Of a DNA stretch of 18,118 bases, positions 6,653-15,214 are shown piece after piece. The stretch covers positions 1 to 18,118 of the forward strand of contig JBPCUN010000114.1 in the NCBI GenBank assembly GCA_051011115.1, given 5' to 3'. Source of the stretch: Profundicola sp051011115 (GTDB taxonomy: Bacteria; Bacteroidota; Bacteroidia; Flavobacteriales; Weeksellaceae). Both the position numbers and the translations under genes were made by a program. Under the pieces are notes generated by a model. The model was not told the DNA's origin and searched no databases. It saw nothing but the letters and a program-made list of their open reading frames with translations. Position 1 is the stretch's first letter, and the number at the start of each line of letters is the position of its first letter.

Positions 6653-7991
6653 CGTCCCCTCTAATCATATTGGCTATAGTTCGGTAAATTATAGATAAAT
6701 CTAGCTTGAAAGACCAGTTACGTATATAGTATAAATCTGCCTGAACTCGGTCTATCATATCTTTATTCGTTTTTATCTCTCCTCTAAAGCCATTTACTTG
6801 TGCTAACCCCGTTATCCCTGGTTTCACGTAGTGTCTAAAATTGTACTTACTAATTAGCTCATTATAATACTTATTCTGATTGAGCATATGAGGCCTAGGC
6901 CCCACAATAGACATATCCCCTTTTAGCACGTTCCAGAATTGTGGAAGCTCATCCAAACTAGTTTGTCTTAATAATTTTCCAAATTTTGTTATGCGAGGAT
7001 CGCCTTTTACTGTAATCTGGTCATTGCACTCCATATTTTGCTTCATCGTTCTAAATTTATAACAATCAAACTCCTTGTTGTCTATCCCATGTCTTTTTTG
7101 ACTAAAAAAGATTGGAAAACCTTGATTAGTTATTAATAGAATAATAATAATAGGAAAAAACCAGCTAGCTATGAATATAAAAAAGCCTAAAGAGAATAGT
7201 ACATCAAACAATCTCTTGGCAGCAGCATTCAAAGCCTTATCAAGGGGAAAAGTAAATAACTGTATATAAGGAAAATTACCAGCCAAATTATAAGCATTTG
7301 GCATTAAATGAGTTCCAAATACTTCTGAGATGGCATAAAACCTAACACCTTTTTCTTCGGTCAAATCACGCATTTGAAACTCTCTACCCTCGGTTAAATC
7401 GAATTCATCCCAATTGATGAACACAGATTCTATATGGTGTTCTTCCACATAAGAATTTAAATCCAAGTCCTGAAAAGATATAGGCTTGATTTGCTTATAA
7501 AGTTTAAATCCCATCCAGTCATTATACTCAAGACTATTAACGAATTGTTTTGCAAACCTATTACTCCCAACTACTATTGAATTTACCAGCGGAATACCGA
7601 TCTTATATGTTCTTAGACAGCGAATATAAATATAATTGAATAGTAGAATACCTATAAAACTTAATAAAATAAAAATAGAAATATGTTCCTTGCTATAATG
7701 CACAGAATTAACACTAAACCAATAAATTAGCACCAACAATGAAAACACAAAAAAATATTCTAAATTTTTAAGTAATAATTGTGGGATTTGTGTCGTAGCG
7801 TTGATTAAATTTTGATTTGAAATAAAATAAGATAGAACGCTCGCAATGCAAGAGATAATCAGCAAAGATGGATATGCGCGCCCATCCATCCATATTTGAT
7901 GATTAACGATCAAATTGGCAAAAGAAAATGTGACTAATATAATAAATAAGTAACTACATAGAGTTAAAATGTTGCGCATTGTAGTATTCAT
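6639..7991 (-). CDS. Initiating sugar transferase, WcaJ-type polyprenyl glycosylphosphotransferase
   Basis: The 450-residue integral membrane enzyme probably transfers a hexose-1-phosphate from a nucleotide sugar to undecaprenyl phosphate, starting each repeat unit. It has four to five N-terminal membrane segments (about 8-130), a soluble Rossmann-like part (about 135-240), then the bacterial sugar transferase domain. That domain contains KRLFDVLFS followed by a membrane hairpin, FFSQKRHGIDNKEFDCYKFRTM, DELPQFWNVLKGDMSIVGPRPHM (in two parts) and KPGITGLAQVNG near the C-terminus. These are the hallmark blocks of PF02397. It is the last gene of the minus-strand polysaccharide locus, 101 bases after the GT4 gene, in a gap without an obvious promoter. 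A second Met at residue 5 is an equal start choice. Which sugar is transferred (glucose, galactose or other) cannot be told. Confidence 0.93.
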   Translation of the reverse strand: MNTTMRNILTLCSYLFIILVTFSFANLIVNHQIWMDGRAYPSLLIISCIASVLSYFISNQNLINATTQIPQLLLKNLEYFFVFSLLVLIYWFSVNSVHYSKEHISIFILLSFIGILLFNYIYIRCLRTYKIGIPLVNSIVVGSNRFAKQFVNSLEYNDWMGFKLYKQIKPISFQDLDLNSYVEEHHIESVFINWDEFDLTEGREFQMRDLTEEKGVRFYAISEVFGTHLMPNAYNLAGNFPYIQLFTFPLDKALNAAAKRLFDVLFSLGFFIFIASWFFPIIIILLITNQGFPIFFSQKRHGIDNKEFDCYKFRTMKQNMECNDQITVKGDPRITKFGKLLRQTSLDELPQFWNVLKGDMSIVGPRPHMLNQNKYYNELISKYNFRHYVKPGITGLAQVNGFRGEIKTNKDMIDRVQADLYYIRNWSFKLDLSIIYRTIANMIRGDENAI

Positions 7992-8092
7992 AGAATCGGC
8001 ATTAGTAAAAAGTAGTTACATTAGATAAATAAGTGAATAAATTCTAAATAATCATATAAAGTTAAAAAATTTGCCGTAACCTCTTAACCAAA

Positions 8093-9181
8093 CTACACTT
8101 TTGATTTTACAAAATTTAAAATTTCTAGTGCAAAGCGTTCTTGCGAAAACCTAAGTGCAAATTCTCTAATTTTTTTAGGATTAAAATTCTTTTTCTCAAA
8201 TGCTATGATTGCTTTATTTAAAGATTCAACTGTTTGATTATCGAAGAAGATACCAGATTCATTTTCAATGACAGTCTCTAACACACCCCCCTCCCTATAT
8301 GCTATAACAGGAGTACCGCAAGCTTGTGACTCTATACTCGCTATGCCAAAACCTTCTATGCCTACTTGTATAAATGCCTTTGCCTTTTCTAAATGCACAC
8401 TAACCTCTTCTGAATTTAAGAAACCCGGCATGGTAATATTTTCTGGCAAATTTGCTTTAAACTTTTCATATAAATCACCATCTCCTATCAAAATTAGTTT
8501 GCGCCCATTCTTCCTAAAGGCTTCTATTAACACATCAAATCTTTTGATATGTGCCATTCTTCCTATAGCCACATAATAATCTTCTTTTGTTTCACAAAGA
8601 TTGAATTTAGATAAATCTACTGGTGGATAGATTACCGTAGTATCCCTACCATAAGTTTCTTTGACCCATTTTTGTACAAATTGGGAATTGCTTATAATAT
8701 AATCAGGTTTTTGCGCTTGCGCTATATCCCATTTTCTTAAAAGTTTGATTAACGGATAAAAAATATAATAAGCTTTACCAAAGTAAAGTTTCGCTTCGTC
8801 CCAAATATAATTACAATTTCTCGCTTGAAAATAACTTATATGAATTTGCTCTGGATGACTCTTATTTATTCCTTTTGCCACCGCGTGTGAAGAAGATATA
8901 ATAAGCCTAGCATCCTTAGATATTTCAATTTTGGAAATGAAATAAGGAAATGCTATGAAGAAATACCTAAAAAATTTGCCCGTTCTTTTTAACGGTGATG
9001 TATAGATTTCATTCGGTTGATTGTGATAAATTTTCGCCAAATCATCTTCAGACATTATGTTGGTTAAGGTATAAGTTTCAGAGAAATTGAAAACCTTTTG
9101 TAACATAGAAATCACTCGTTCTGCACCACCATATTTATCTAACCAATCTACAATTATGACCTTCTTCATGCTATTCAACAT
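8093..9181 (-). CDS. Glycosyltransferase family 4 (GT-B fold)
   Basis: This 362-residue retaining glycosyltransferase probably extends the lipid-linked repeat unit on the cytoplasmic side. The N-terminal acceptor loop is DKYGGAERV (residues 15-23), typical of GT4. The C-terminal nucleotide-sugar domain has AIGRMAHIKRFD, a GDGDLYEKF stretch and the EX7E motif with Glu276 and Glu284 (EGFGIASIE), then ACGTPVIAYREGG. The ORF start abuts the stop of the upstream polymerase gene; the Met at residue 5 (MKKVIIVDW) is an attractive alternative start. Donor and acceptor are unknown; GT4 members in such loci often use rhamnose, mannose, fucosamine or glucose derivatives. Confidence 0.93.
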   Translation of the reverse strand: MLNSMKKVIIVDWLDKYGGAERVISMLQKVFNFSETYTLTNIMSEDDLAKIYHNQPNEIYTSPLKRTGKFFRYFFIAFPYFISKIEISKDARLIISSSHAVAKGINKSHPEQIHISYFQARNCNYIWDEAKLYFGKAYYIFYPLIKLLRKWDIAQAQKPDYIISNSQFVQKWVKETYGRDTTVIYPPVDLSKFNLCETKEDYYVAIGRMAHIKRFDVLIEAFRKNGRKLILIGDGDLYEKFKANLPENITMPGFLNSEEVSVHLEKAKAFIQVGIEGFGIASIESQACGTPVIAYREGGVLETVIENESGIFFDNQTVESLNKAIIAFEKKNFNPKKIREFALRFSQERFALEILNFVKSKV

Positions 9182-10387
9182 TCAATCTATATCCTTTAAT
9201 TCACTTCGGGGAGTGCTGATAAAATTTACAAATACATACACCAAACTTATCAGCATGGCTCCTAATTGCCTATGCAACATGTTTTCTGTTAATAAAAAAA
9301 ACATTAAAACCATCAATAAAGAAATTGCAAAGTAATTCTTTCTATGTTCCATACAAGTAAATAATAAAAAGCTAATAAAAGCTAATAAAGAAATTAGTCC
9401 AGAACTCCAATATAATCCTAAATATTGATTGTGAGTATTGAATTCACTTTGAATAAACCAATTCTTTTGATCCTCTGTATAGAATTCAGTTCTATTTTTA
9501 TAGCATTCTACGAGTTCTTTCGTAGTATTCTTGAAGCCTTTTCCGACTAATATTGAAGTAGCATTTTGATTTAAATGACTTGTACACTCCCATATATGAT
9601 ATCTTGGTTCAAAAATCAACTTTTCTTTTAAATGCGAGTTCTCATTGATATTACTAATTAAAAATCTTTGTCTAACATTTTCATTTAAAGTCAATACTCC
9701 AACAATTATGGAAATGACGAGCATAATAATACCAACAGATATTAGGGAAGATTTCTTTAAATAAATCACGCCCATCAACGCAACAAAAATTATACTTACT
9801 AAAGCTATTCTTGCGGATATATAAATAATAAAAGCTATAAAACATATACTAAATAAGAACCAAAATTTCTTTCTCGTTATTACTCCTAAATATCCACTCA
9901 ACACCGTAGCAACTGCATACATAAAAGCCATATAGGGTCTCTCTCCTAGAAGTAAATCATTTACAATTTCGCCTGAGGTTAAATTAAAACTATCATAAGA
10001 AATAACGTGATTCAAAATTCGCATAAAAGAAATCACTAAAACACTCCAAGCAATAATAACATAAGTCTTTAAAATGATCTTATAATGAGTTATAGGAATT
10101 GATAAAATAACTATAACGATTATACTCCATAATTTTGAAACTAACGTTAAGTCCTCCAACCGATACGTCAAAAGAATTATAGTAGATACGAGAATAACAA
10201 ATGCCGAAAGGATTATGAAAGACTTAGACTTTAATTTTTGAAAATCACGTTTTTTTACAACGATAATGAATAACGCTATTAATACACCTAAAATTAAATT
10301 GGGTACAATTTTAATTATCCCATTTAGGAGAAAACTGCCACAAAACAAGGCATATACATAGGGATAGATTAACTCAGCTTTCTTCAT
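9182..10387 (-). CDS. O-antigen polymerase/ligase-like membrane protein (Wzy/WaaL type), first copy
   Basis: The 401-residue protein has about ten to eleven hydrophobic segments and one large periplasmic loop late in the sequence (about residues 245-320). The pattern of short segments, the ISARIALVSI segment, the GKGFKNT stretch and the loop-closing NTHNQYLGLYWSSGLISL resemble the Wzy_C/O-antigen-ligase family (PF04932), whose conserved His lies in such an HNxYL motif. It probably polymerises the repeat units, since it sits between two glycosyltransferase genes in the compact block. It overlaps the upstream GT2 gene by 4 bases (ATGA) and abuts the GT4 gene. Polymerase and ligase cannot be separated by sequence alone. 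Confidence 0.85.
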   Translation of the reverse strand: MKKAELIYPYVYALFCGSFLLNGIIKIVPNLILGVLIALFIIVVKKRDFQKLKSKSFIILSAFVILVSTIILLTYRLEDLTLVSKLWSIIVIVILSIPITHYKIILKTYVIIAWSVLVISFMRILNHVISYDSFNLTSGEIVNDLLLGERPYMAFMYAVATVLSGYLGVITRKKFWFLFSICFIAFIIYISARIALVSIIFVALMGVIYLKKSSLISVGIIMLVISIIVGVLTLNENVRQRFLISNINENSHLKEKLIFEPRYHIWECTSHLNQNATSILVGKGFKNTTKELVECYKNRTEFYTEDQKNWFIQSEFNTHNQYLGLYWSSGLISLLAFISFLLFTCMEHRKNYFAISLLMVLMFFLLTENMLHRQLGAMLISLVYVFVNFISTPRSELKDID

Positions 10388-11181
10388 TTAAATAACTTTC
10401 TCTTTAATGACAAAAGGAATTCTTGAGGTAAATATCGAATGATGGAGTTTCTGATTAACCCGTATATGGGATAAAAACCAAAATAAAAATTATCTTTTAT
10501 AATAGACATTCTAGCTTTGACTTGTTCAGCTCTTCTGGTCGATGACAATGAATTTGGATTTACTTCATAATCTAATAAAACCTCTGGCAAGTTCTCCGCT
10601 TTAAATTTCTTGATAGCTTTGATGTAAAAAGCATAGTCTTCTCCGTTTCTATGATATTTTTCTGGAAACAAACCAACCTCTCGCAACACAGTAACATCAA
10701 ATATAGTTGCTGAATTCACAAATGTGCTATTCAAGTACATTTTATTTTGAATAGCTTGATAAGAAGTAGGATGTCTAAGAACGTATAGGACGTTTCCATC
10801 CATATCTACCATATTGACCCAAGTACCCAGAATTTTGACAGAGGGGTTTTGTTCTAAATAATCTAATTGTTTTTTATAACGACCTTGGTGATTCACATCT
10901 CCACAATCTAACCTTCCAGTATATTGATAATTCATACTCATGATCTTCTGAAAGCCAAAATTACTAGCCTTACCTACCCCCATATTCTCGGGCAATAACT
11001 CCAAGAAAATTTCACCATTCAGGTATATTGCTTTTAAATCACTATAATTCGGTTTGTCTGAACTCCCATCATCTATAACTAAAACATCAACTGGGAAATC
11101 CTCTTTAATCGACATTAAAGATTGACGTAATCCCTCTAAATTATTATAGTGACAAATTAAAACAATCAGCTTATCCTTCAT
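10384..11181 (-). CDS. Glycosyltransferase family 2 (GT-A fold)
   Basis: The 265-residue protein has the GT2 N-terminus: VLICHYNNLEGL, then VLVIDDGSSD (residues 33-42) for nucleotide binding, LPENMGVGKASNFG and a RLDCGD stretch where many relatives have the metal-binding DxD (here D-C-G-D). NGEDYAFYIKA provides the acceptor-side ED acid/base pair. There is no membrane segment; the basic C-terminus could contact the membrane. It overlaps both neighbours by 4 bases, so it is translated in step with the pyruvyl transferase and polymerase genes. The donor sugar is unknown. Confidence 0.92.
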   Translation of the reverse strand: MKDKLIVLICHYNNLEGLRQSLMSIKEDFPVDVLVIDDGSSDKPNYSDLKAIYLNGEIFLELLPENMGVGKASNFGFQKIMSMNYQYTGRLDCGDVNHQGRYKKQLDYLEQNPSVKILGTWVNMVDMDGNVLYVLRHPTSYQAIQNKMYLNSTFVNSATIFDVTVLREVGLFPEKYHRNGEDYAFYIKAIKKFKAENLPEVLLDYEVNPNSLSSTRRAEQVKARMSIIKDNFYFGFYPIYGLIRNSIIRYLPQEFLLSLKRKLFK

Positions 11182-12278
11182 AAGACAACTTCATTGAAAT
11201 TAAGTTTTGCTCTTTCAATTGTTTGATTCACATTTATTGGATATCTATATGCACCATTCAATATATTTTCGATATCACGTACTACTTCATTAGGATCTCG
11301 TATTCCATCAAAAACTCTAAGATTTGTATCATAACCCACATCTTCTAAAAAATCAGCACACTTCCTATGATATTCTATCAACATAAAAGGAATATTAGCA
11401 TAACAAGCAAAAACACTAGCATGCAGGCGTACAGAAAACATAAAATCACATGATTTAATGTCTTGCCAAGTAGTTCGCGTCACCTCAGAATAGGGCACAA
11501 TTTCAAATTGACCCGTGGGTAATAGGCTTGTCATCTCAGCTGTAATTTGATGATCTCCTATTTGTTGATTATCATTAAAAATATAAAATTTGAAATAGTT
11601 TTTCTCATTCTTAGCTAAAGCAGTTAATACCTGTTTTAAAAATTTATTTCGCTTTTCTTCATTCTTCAAGTCCCCACCATGATAGCGCTCATAATTGCAA
11701 ATACTTACCCCAATGACATTTTTATCATTTTGCTTCATTGGACTATTAATATCTGAATAGCAAATAGGTAATAAAGCAGCTAAATCAAATGCATTAATCG
11801 GTTTACAATTTAGTTCAAGCGAGTTAGCATATTCGTATGATAAATTATCTCTTAATGTTAAAAAATTCAAGCTCTTCAAGTACTCCTGAACCTTTTTTTC
11901 TTCTTTTCCATTTTTAAAAGGACCTATAGAAACCCCAATAGCACCGTGTTTCAACTTTTTATTTAATCGCTGTGCTTGTTGTGCAAAAACAATATTGCCC
12001 ATTGGTCTAATTTCACTGAAAAAAGAACCGCCAGCTGTGATAAAATAGTCACTATGTAATGCTTTGTCAAAGACACCTAGCTTTTGGACAAATTTGTTTG
12101 CGTTGTGTGAATGAACAGTTTTATATGGAATTAGAGTTATTGGCAAATCACTACCTGCAACGTATGGTAACTTTTCGTTATTCCAAAAATTTTGATTACC
12201 CCAAGAAGCAATCTCTACAAAAGCATCATCCCCTGTATTTTTGAAACCGTAAAATCCATTAAATAATACTTGACTCAT
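11178..12278 (-). CDS. Polysaccharide pyruvyl transferase family protein
   Basis: The 366-residue protein matches the PF04230 family, whose characterised members transfer pyruvate from phosphoenolpyruvate to a sugar as a ketal (for example CsaB and Pvg1). It has the N-terminal GFYGFKNTGDDAF, the TAGGSFFSE glycine-rich turn, IGVSIGPF, and the late S-V-R-L-H block (FSVRLHASVFACYANIP) followed by IEYHRKCADFL, all typical of the family. No signal peptide, so it probably acts in the cytoplasm on the lipid-linked unit. The 4-base overlaps at both ends place it firmly in the assembly block. Pyruvylation would add negative charge to the polymer; some family members may have other roles, so the exact reaction is inferred. 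Confidence 0.9.
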   Translation of the reverse strand: MSQVLFNGFYGFKNTGDDAFVEIASWGNQNFWNNEKLPYVAGSDLPITLIPYKTVHSHNANKFVQKLGVFDKALHSDYFITAGGSFFSEIRPMGNIVFAQQAQRLNKKLKHGAIGVSIGPFKNGKEEKKVQEYLKSLNFLTLRDNLSYEYANSLELNCKPINAFDLAALLPICYSDINSPMKQNDKNVIGVSICNYERYHGGDLKNEEKRNKFLKQVLTALAKNEKNYFKFYIFNDNQQIGDHQITAEMTSLLPTGQFEIVPYSEVTRTTWQDIKSCDFMFSVRLHASVFACYANIPFMLIEYHRKCADFLEDVGYDTNLRVFDGIRDPNEVVRDIENILNGAYRYPINVNQTIERAKLNFNEVVL

Positions 12279-13519
12279 TCTTTGATATGCTTTTTATAAA
12301 AATACAGAATAGTAATATTAGATGATAAATATGCCAAAAATAAGCCCAAAGACATCCCTATATCCTCCCAAAGATACATAAATAATGTACCCAATGAAAT
12401 TAAACAAATGAGGGCCATCAGATGTGCTAAAAACAATGGATAGCTGACTTCTTTTGCTTTTAAAGCCATAGATAAAGGTCTCAAAAACACAACAACCAAT
12501 TGTGATATCCAAAATATAGAGAGTATCAAGATTCCGCTTCCATATTTTTCTTGATAAAATATGTCATATACTAAATAAAATACTGGAATAGATAGAATGA
12601 ATACACCAGCAATTATTAAAGCATATTTAGAATAGAATCCTTGTACCGCTTTGGATAACGTGGCGACATTTCTAGAAAATACTGGAATAAAGAAACTTTC
12701 CATAGAGACCAATAAAATTGTAAATAGTCCAAGTAGGTTTTGAATAGAACGAACTTTTGCGATTCCGAGTTCAGAAACGCCTATTAAGTCTGCCATGATG
12801 AATATACCCTGACTATAAGACCAAAATAATATACCTGCTGCTACCACCCATTTTGAGTATACATAATGTTCTTTGAAGAAGTATAAAAGGTTGTCAAGAT
12901 TAGTTTTACTTGGCTTAAACGCACTCAACTTCAATAAACCTTTTATTGCAACTATAATAGCAAGAAATACGGTGCCGACCAGAAAACTTAAGGTGTAAAT
13001 AGATAAGATTAAAGGAAGGCTAAGCATATCTCTAAAATAAAACAACACCCCAAAAAATATTGAAACTAATAGGAACGATGATAAGGTGGTATAAATGAAA
13101 TTAATTCTGTTTTGCGCAAAAAATATTTTTTTGAATAGATCATAAGTAATCATAGAGAGATTAATCCCTAAAAAATACCAAAACCCAATATCACTCACTT
13201 GATTTTGAACAAAATAGAAACTTATAAAACTAAAAACTACTGCAAATAAAACATTGAGAATCAACAAAGCGGACAAGTAATTTGGAACCTCTTTTTCATG
13301 CTTTTTAGGTAGAAAAATTAATATAGGCCATGTCAGAAAATAAGTGACAAAAATAAATATAAGATTAGAGTAACCGTAAGCTAGAACGAAATTTGCAAAT
13401 ACTGGAATTGATGCAAATTTCGAAATCAGAAAAATTGAACCAAAATTCAATAAAGAAACCAATGCCTGATCCGCTAAAACATAAGATTTATTCTGAAATA
13501 TTTTCTTAAAAGAAAGCAT
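12275..13519 (-). CDS. wzx: Polysaccharide flippase, Wzx-like (MOP superfamily)
   Basis: The 414-residue protein has about twelve hydrophobic segments spread evenly, as expected for a flippase that moves undecaprenyl-linked repeat units across the inner membrane. Start MLSFKKIFQNKSYVLADQAL and the NFGSIFLISKFASIPVFANF segment resemble the Wzx/PST family N-terminus. There is no catalytic motif to check, so the call rests on topology, length and context. It is the first gene of the compact minus-strand block: the ATG at 13517-13519 faces the 207-base gap, and the 3' end overlaps the pyruvyl transferase by 4 bases. The symbol is by function class. Confidence 0.88.
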   Translation of the reverse strand: MLSFKKIFQNKSYVLADQALVSLLNFGSIFLISKFASIPVFANFVLAYGYSNLIFIFVTYFLTWPILIFLPKKHEKEVPNYLSALLILNVLFAVVFSFISFYFVQNQVSDIGFWYFLGINLSMITYDLFKKIFFAQNRINFIYTTLSSFLLVSIFFGVLFYFRDMLSLPLILSIYTLSFLVGTVFLAIIVAIKGLLKLSAFKPSKTNLDNLLYFFKEHYVYSKWVVAAGILFWSYSQGIFIMADLIGVSELGIAKVRSIQNLLGLFTILLVSMESFFIPVFSRNVATLSKAVQGFYSKYALIIAGVFILSIPVFYLVYDIFYQEKYGSGILILSIFWISQLVVVFLRPLSMALKAKEVSYPLFLAHLMALICLISLGTLFMYLWEDIGMSLGLFLAYLSSNITILYFYKKHIKE

Positions 13520-13726
13520 ATTTATGCAATGTTATAACCGTAATTATTACTAGAACAAATCAAGTTTTATACATAATATGTTCGTGTTTAAATCTTAAAT
13601 AACTACCAAGCCATGATAATGACTATTTGCAAATATCATAATTAATTATTGACTATCCCATTCGTAATAATAAAAGGCATCATATTTCTCACATTTCAAA
13701 TTTAATTTATCTTTAAATATTACTAA
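13520..13726. promoter_or_regulatory. 207-base divergent intergenic region with a 12-bp palindrome
   Basis: This is the longest gene-free stretch in the window; it separates the flippase (minus) from the glycosidase lipoprotein (plus). It contains a perfect palindrome TATTTGCAAATA at 13624-13635, possibly an operator. A near -7 box, TATCTTTA at 13708-13715 (7 of 8 against TAnnTTTG), lies 11 bases before the lipoprotein ATG. For the flippase, only a 7 of 8 match (TAACATTG on the minus strand) was found. Both promoters are therefore expected here but not firmly located. Confidence 0.4.
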
Positions 13727-15214
13727 ATGAAAAAGAAATTCATGACTCAAACGATAATTAAAATTAACTTAAACTACCCTTTAATCCTTCTGCTTACATT
13801 AATTATTCTAATAAGTGGTTGTAGCACCTATACACCAAGTAGTGTTACAAAAATGGATTTAGCAAATAAAAGGGTTTCTTTGAATACAGAAACTCAATTC
13901 ATCTGGGGAGTTAACGGACATCCTATAACTAATATAGATTATGTAAATACAAACTTAGATCAAGATATAAAGCTTCTTAAAGAACATCAATTTAGAGCTT
14001 ATAGATTTGATATAAGATTAAACGAGGAAGGTAAGGTATTACAACATGCTGCAAGGTTTCAAGAGCTACTCCAAAAGGCTTCGAAAGAAAACATTTCTAT
14101 ACATCCTGTTATCTTAATTAACTTATTCTTGAGTGACTACAAAATATCTCAAGAGGAAGCATACCGTCGTGGATATACACAGATGAAAGGATTTGCAAAG
14201 AAATATGCTGAATATTTACATTATTACACATTGGGAAATGAACAAGATTTAAGACTTATTAATAAAGGATCTGATGGTGTAAATATTTCTGATTACGATA
14301 GAGAGAAGTTTAGGATTCTTGCATCCTATTTAAAAGGAATGTATAAAGGTTTAAAGGAAAATGACCCAAGCGCTTTAGCTATAATCAATAGCGCCGGTTG
14401 GCTTCATTTAGGATATTATGAATTACTAGCCCAGGAAAAGGTTCCTTACGATATACTTGGATATAATTGGTATTCTAAGAACATAACTTATCTGTCTAAC
14501 TTTGGACAAGGAGATATTTTAAAACAACTTCACGATAGATTTCAAAAACCTATCTGGCTTACAGAAATTAATGCGAAAAGGGGGAGCTATGATTCAGAAA
14601 CTGAACAGGCTAGTATGATGAAAGAATACATAGAAAGCTTGCATAAACAAAAATATATTAATGCCTTTTTTGTTTATGAATTGTATGATCAACCAGGATT
14701 AATTGGACAAAATTGGGCAGGAGAAAAAGAAGCATATTATGGAATCGTACGCTGGGAAGAAGAACCGAATCAATATAGTAAATACAGTTACAAACCTGTT
14801 TCAAATGTTATTAAGTTTGGAATTGAGGAGGCGGATCACGGTTATGAAGATTACATCATAGCGTTGTACCATGATTTATTAAACAAAAAACCCACGGAAA
14901 AAGAATTAATGTCATGGATCTTAAAATTAGAGAAAACAACAGAGCATAATCACTTTCTTAATCAATTTTATACAGAGCATAATTTGATTAAAAAAGTAAG
15001 CAAGCCCTCTATAAAATCTATAAATACAAATTATCAAAAATTATTAGGACGGAGTTTAACCGAAGAGGAAGTTAAGTTTTGGGAAAGAAATTTAAAAATC
15101 GACAAAGAAATAAATATTATCAAGACAATTATTTCGTCAAAAGAATATTGGGAAAGAGCGATATGGGATGGCTATCATCGTAGAACTGGTTACAAGTATC
15201 GCCAATTAAATTAA
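13727..15214 (+). CDS. Lipoprotein: clan GH-A glycoside hydrolase-like domain plus two DUF4214-like repeats
   Basis: The 495-residue protein begins with a basic N-terminus, a hydrophobic stretch (about 18-29) and a lipobox ending at Cys32 (LISGC), so it should be a lipoprotein. The Met at residue 6 is another possible start. Residues about 50-360 look like a TIM-barrel glycosidase of clan GH-A: IWGVNGHP, FRAYRFDIR, then TLGNEQD with the putative acid/base Glu172, and IWLTEINAK with the putative nucleophile Glu280. The 108-residue spacing is close to that of PslG (GH39-type, Glu165/Glu276). Two repeats at about 373-420 (YEDYIIALYHDLLNKKP) and 436-480 (NYQKLLGRSLTEEEVKFW...SSKEYW) fit the DUF4214 pattern. 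It is opposite in strand to all other locus genes and shares its stop TTAA with the next gene. Substrate unknown; the locus polymer is a natural candidate. Confidence 0.85.
   Translation: MKKKFMTQTIIKINLNYPLILLLTLIILISGCSTYTPSSVTKMDLANKRVSLNTETQFIWGVNGHPITNIDYVNTNLDQDIKLLKEHQFRAYRFDIRLNEEGKVLQHAARFQELLQKASKENISIHPVILINLFLSDYKISQEEAYRRGYTQMKGFAKKYAEYLHYYTLGNEQDLRLINKGSDGVNISDYDREKFRILASYLKGMYKGLKENDPSALAIINSAGWLHLGYYELLAQEKVPYDILGYNWYSKNITYLSNFGQGDILKQLHDRFQKPIWLTEINAKRGSYDSETEQASMMKEYIESLHKQKYINAFFVYELYDQPGLIGQNWAGEKEAYYGIVRWEEEPNQYSKYSYKPVSNVIKFGIEEADHGYEDYIIALYHDLLNKKPTEKELMSWILKLEKTTEHNHFLNQFYTEHNLIKKVSKPSIKSINTNYQKLLGRSLTEEEVKFWERNLKIDKEINIIKTIISSKEYWERAIWDGYHRRTGYKYRQLN

Noticed and set aside
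7992..8092. Promoter for the WcaJ-like gene in the 101-base gap after GT4
   Set aside because: Only a TAACTTTA 7 of 8 match to the -7 consensus with no properly spaced -33 element; in such AT-rich DNA this is expected by chance.
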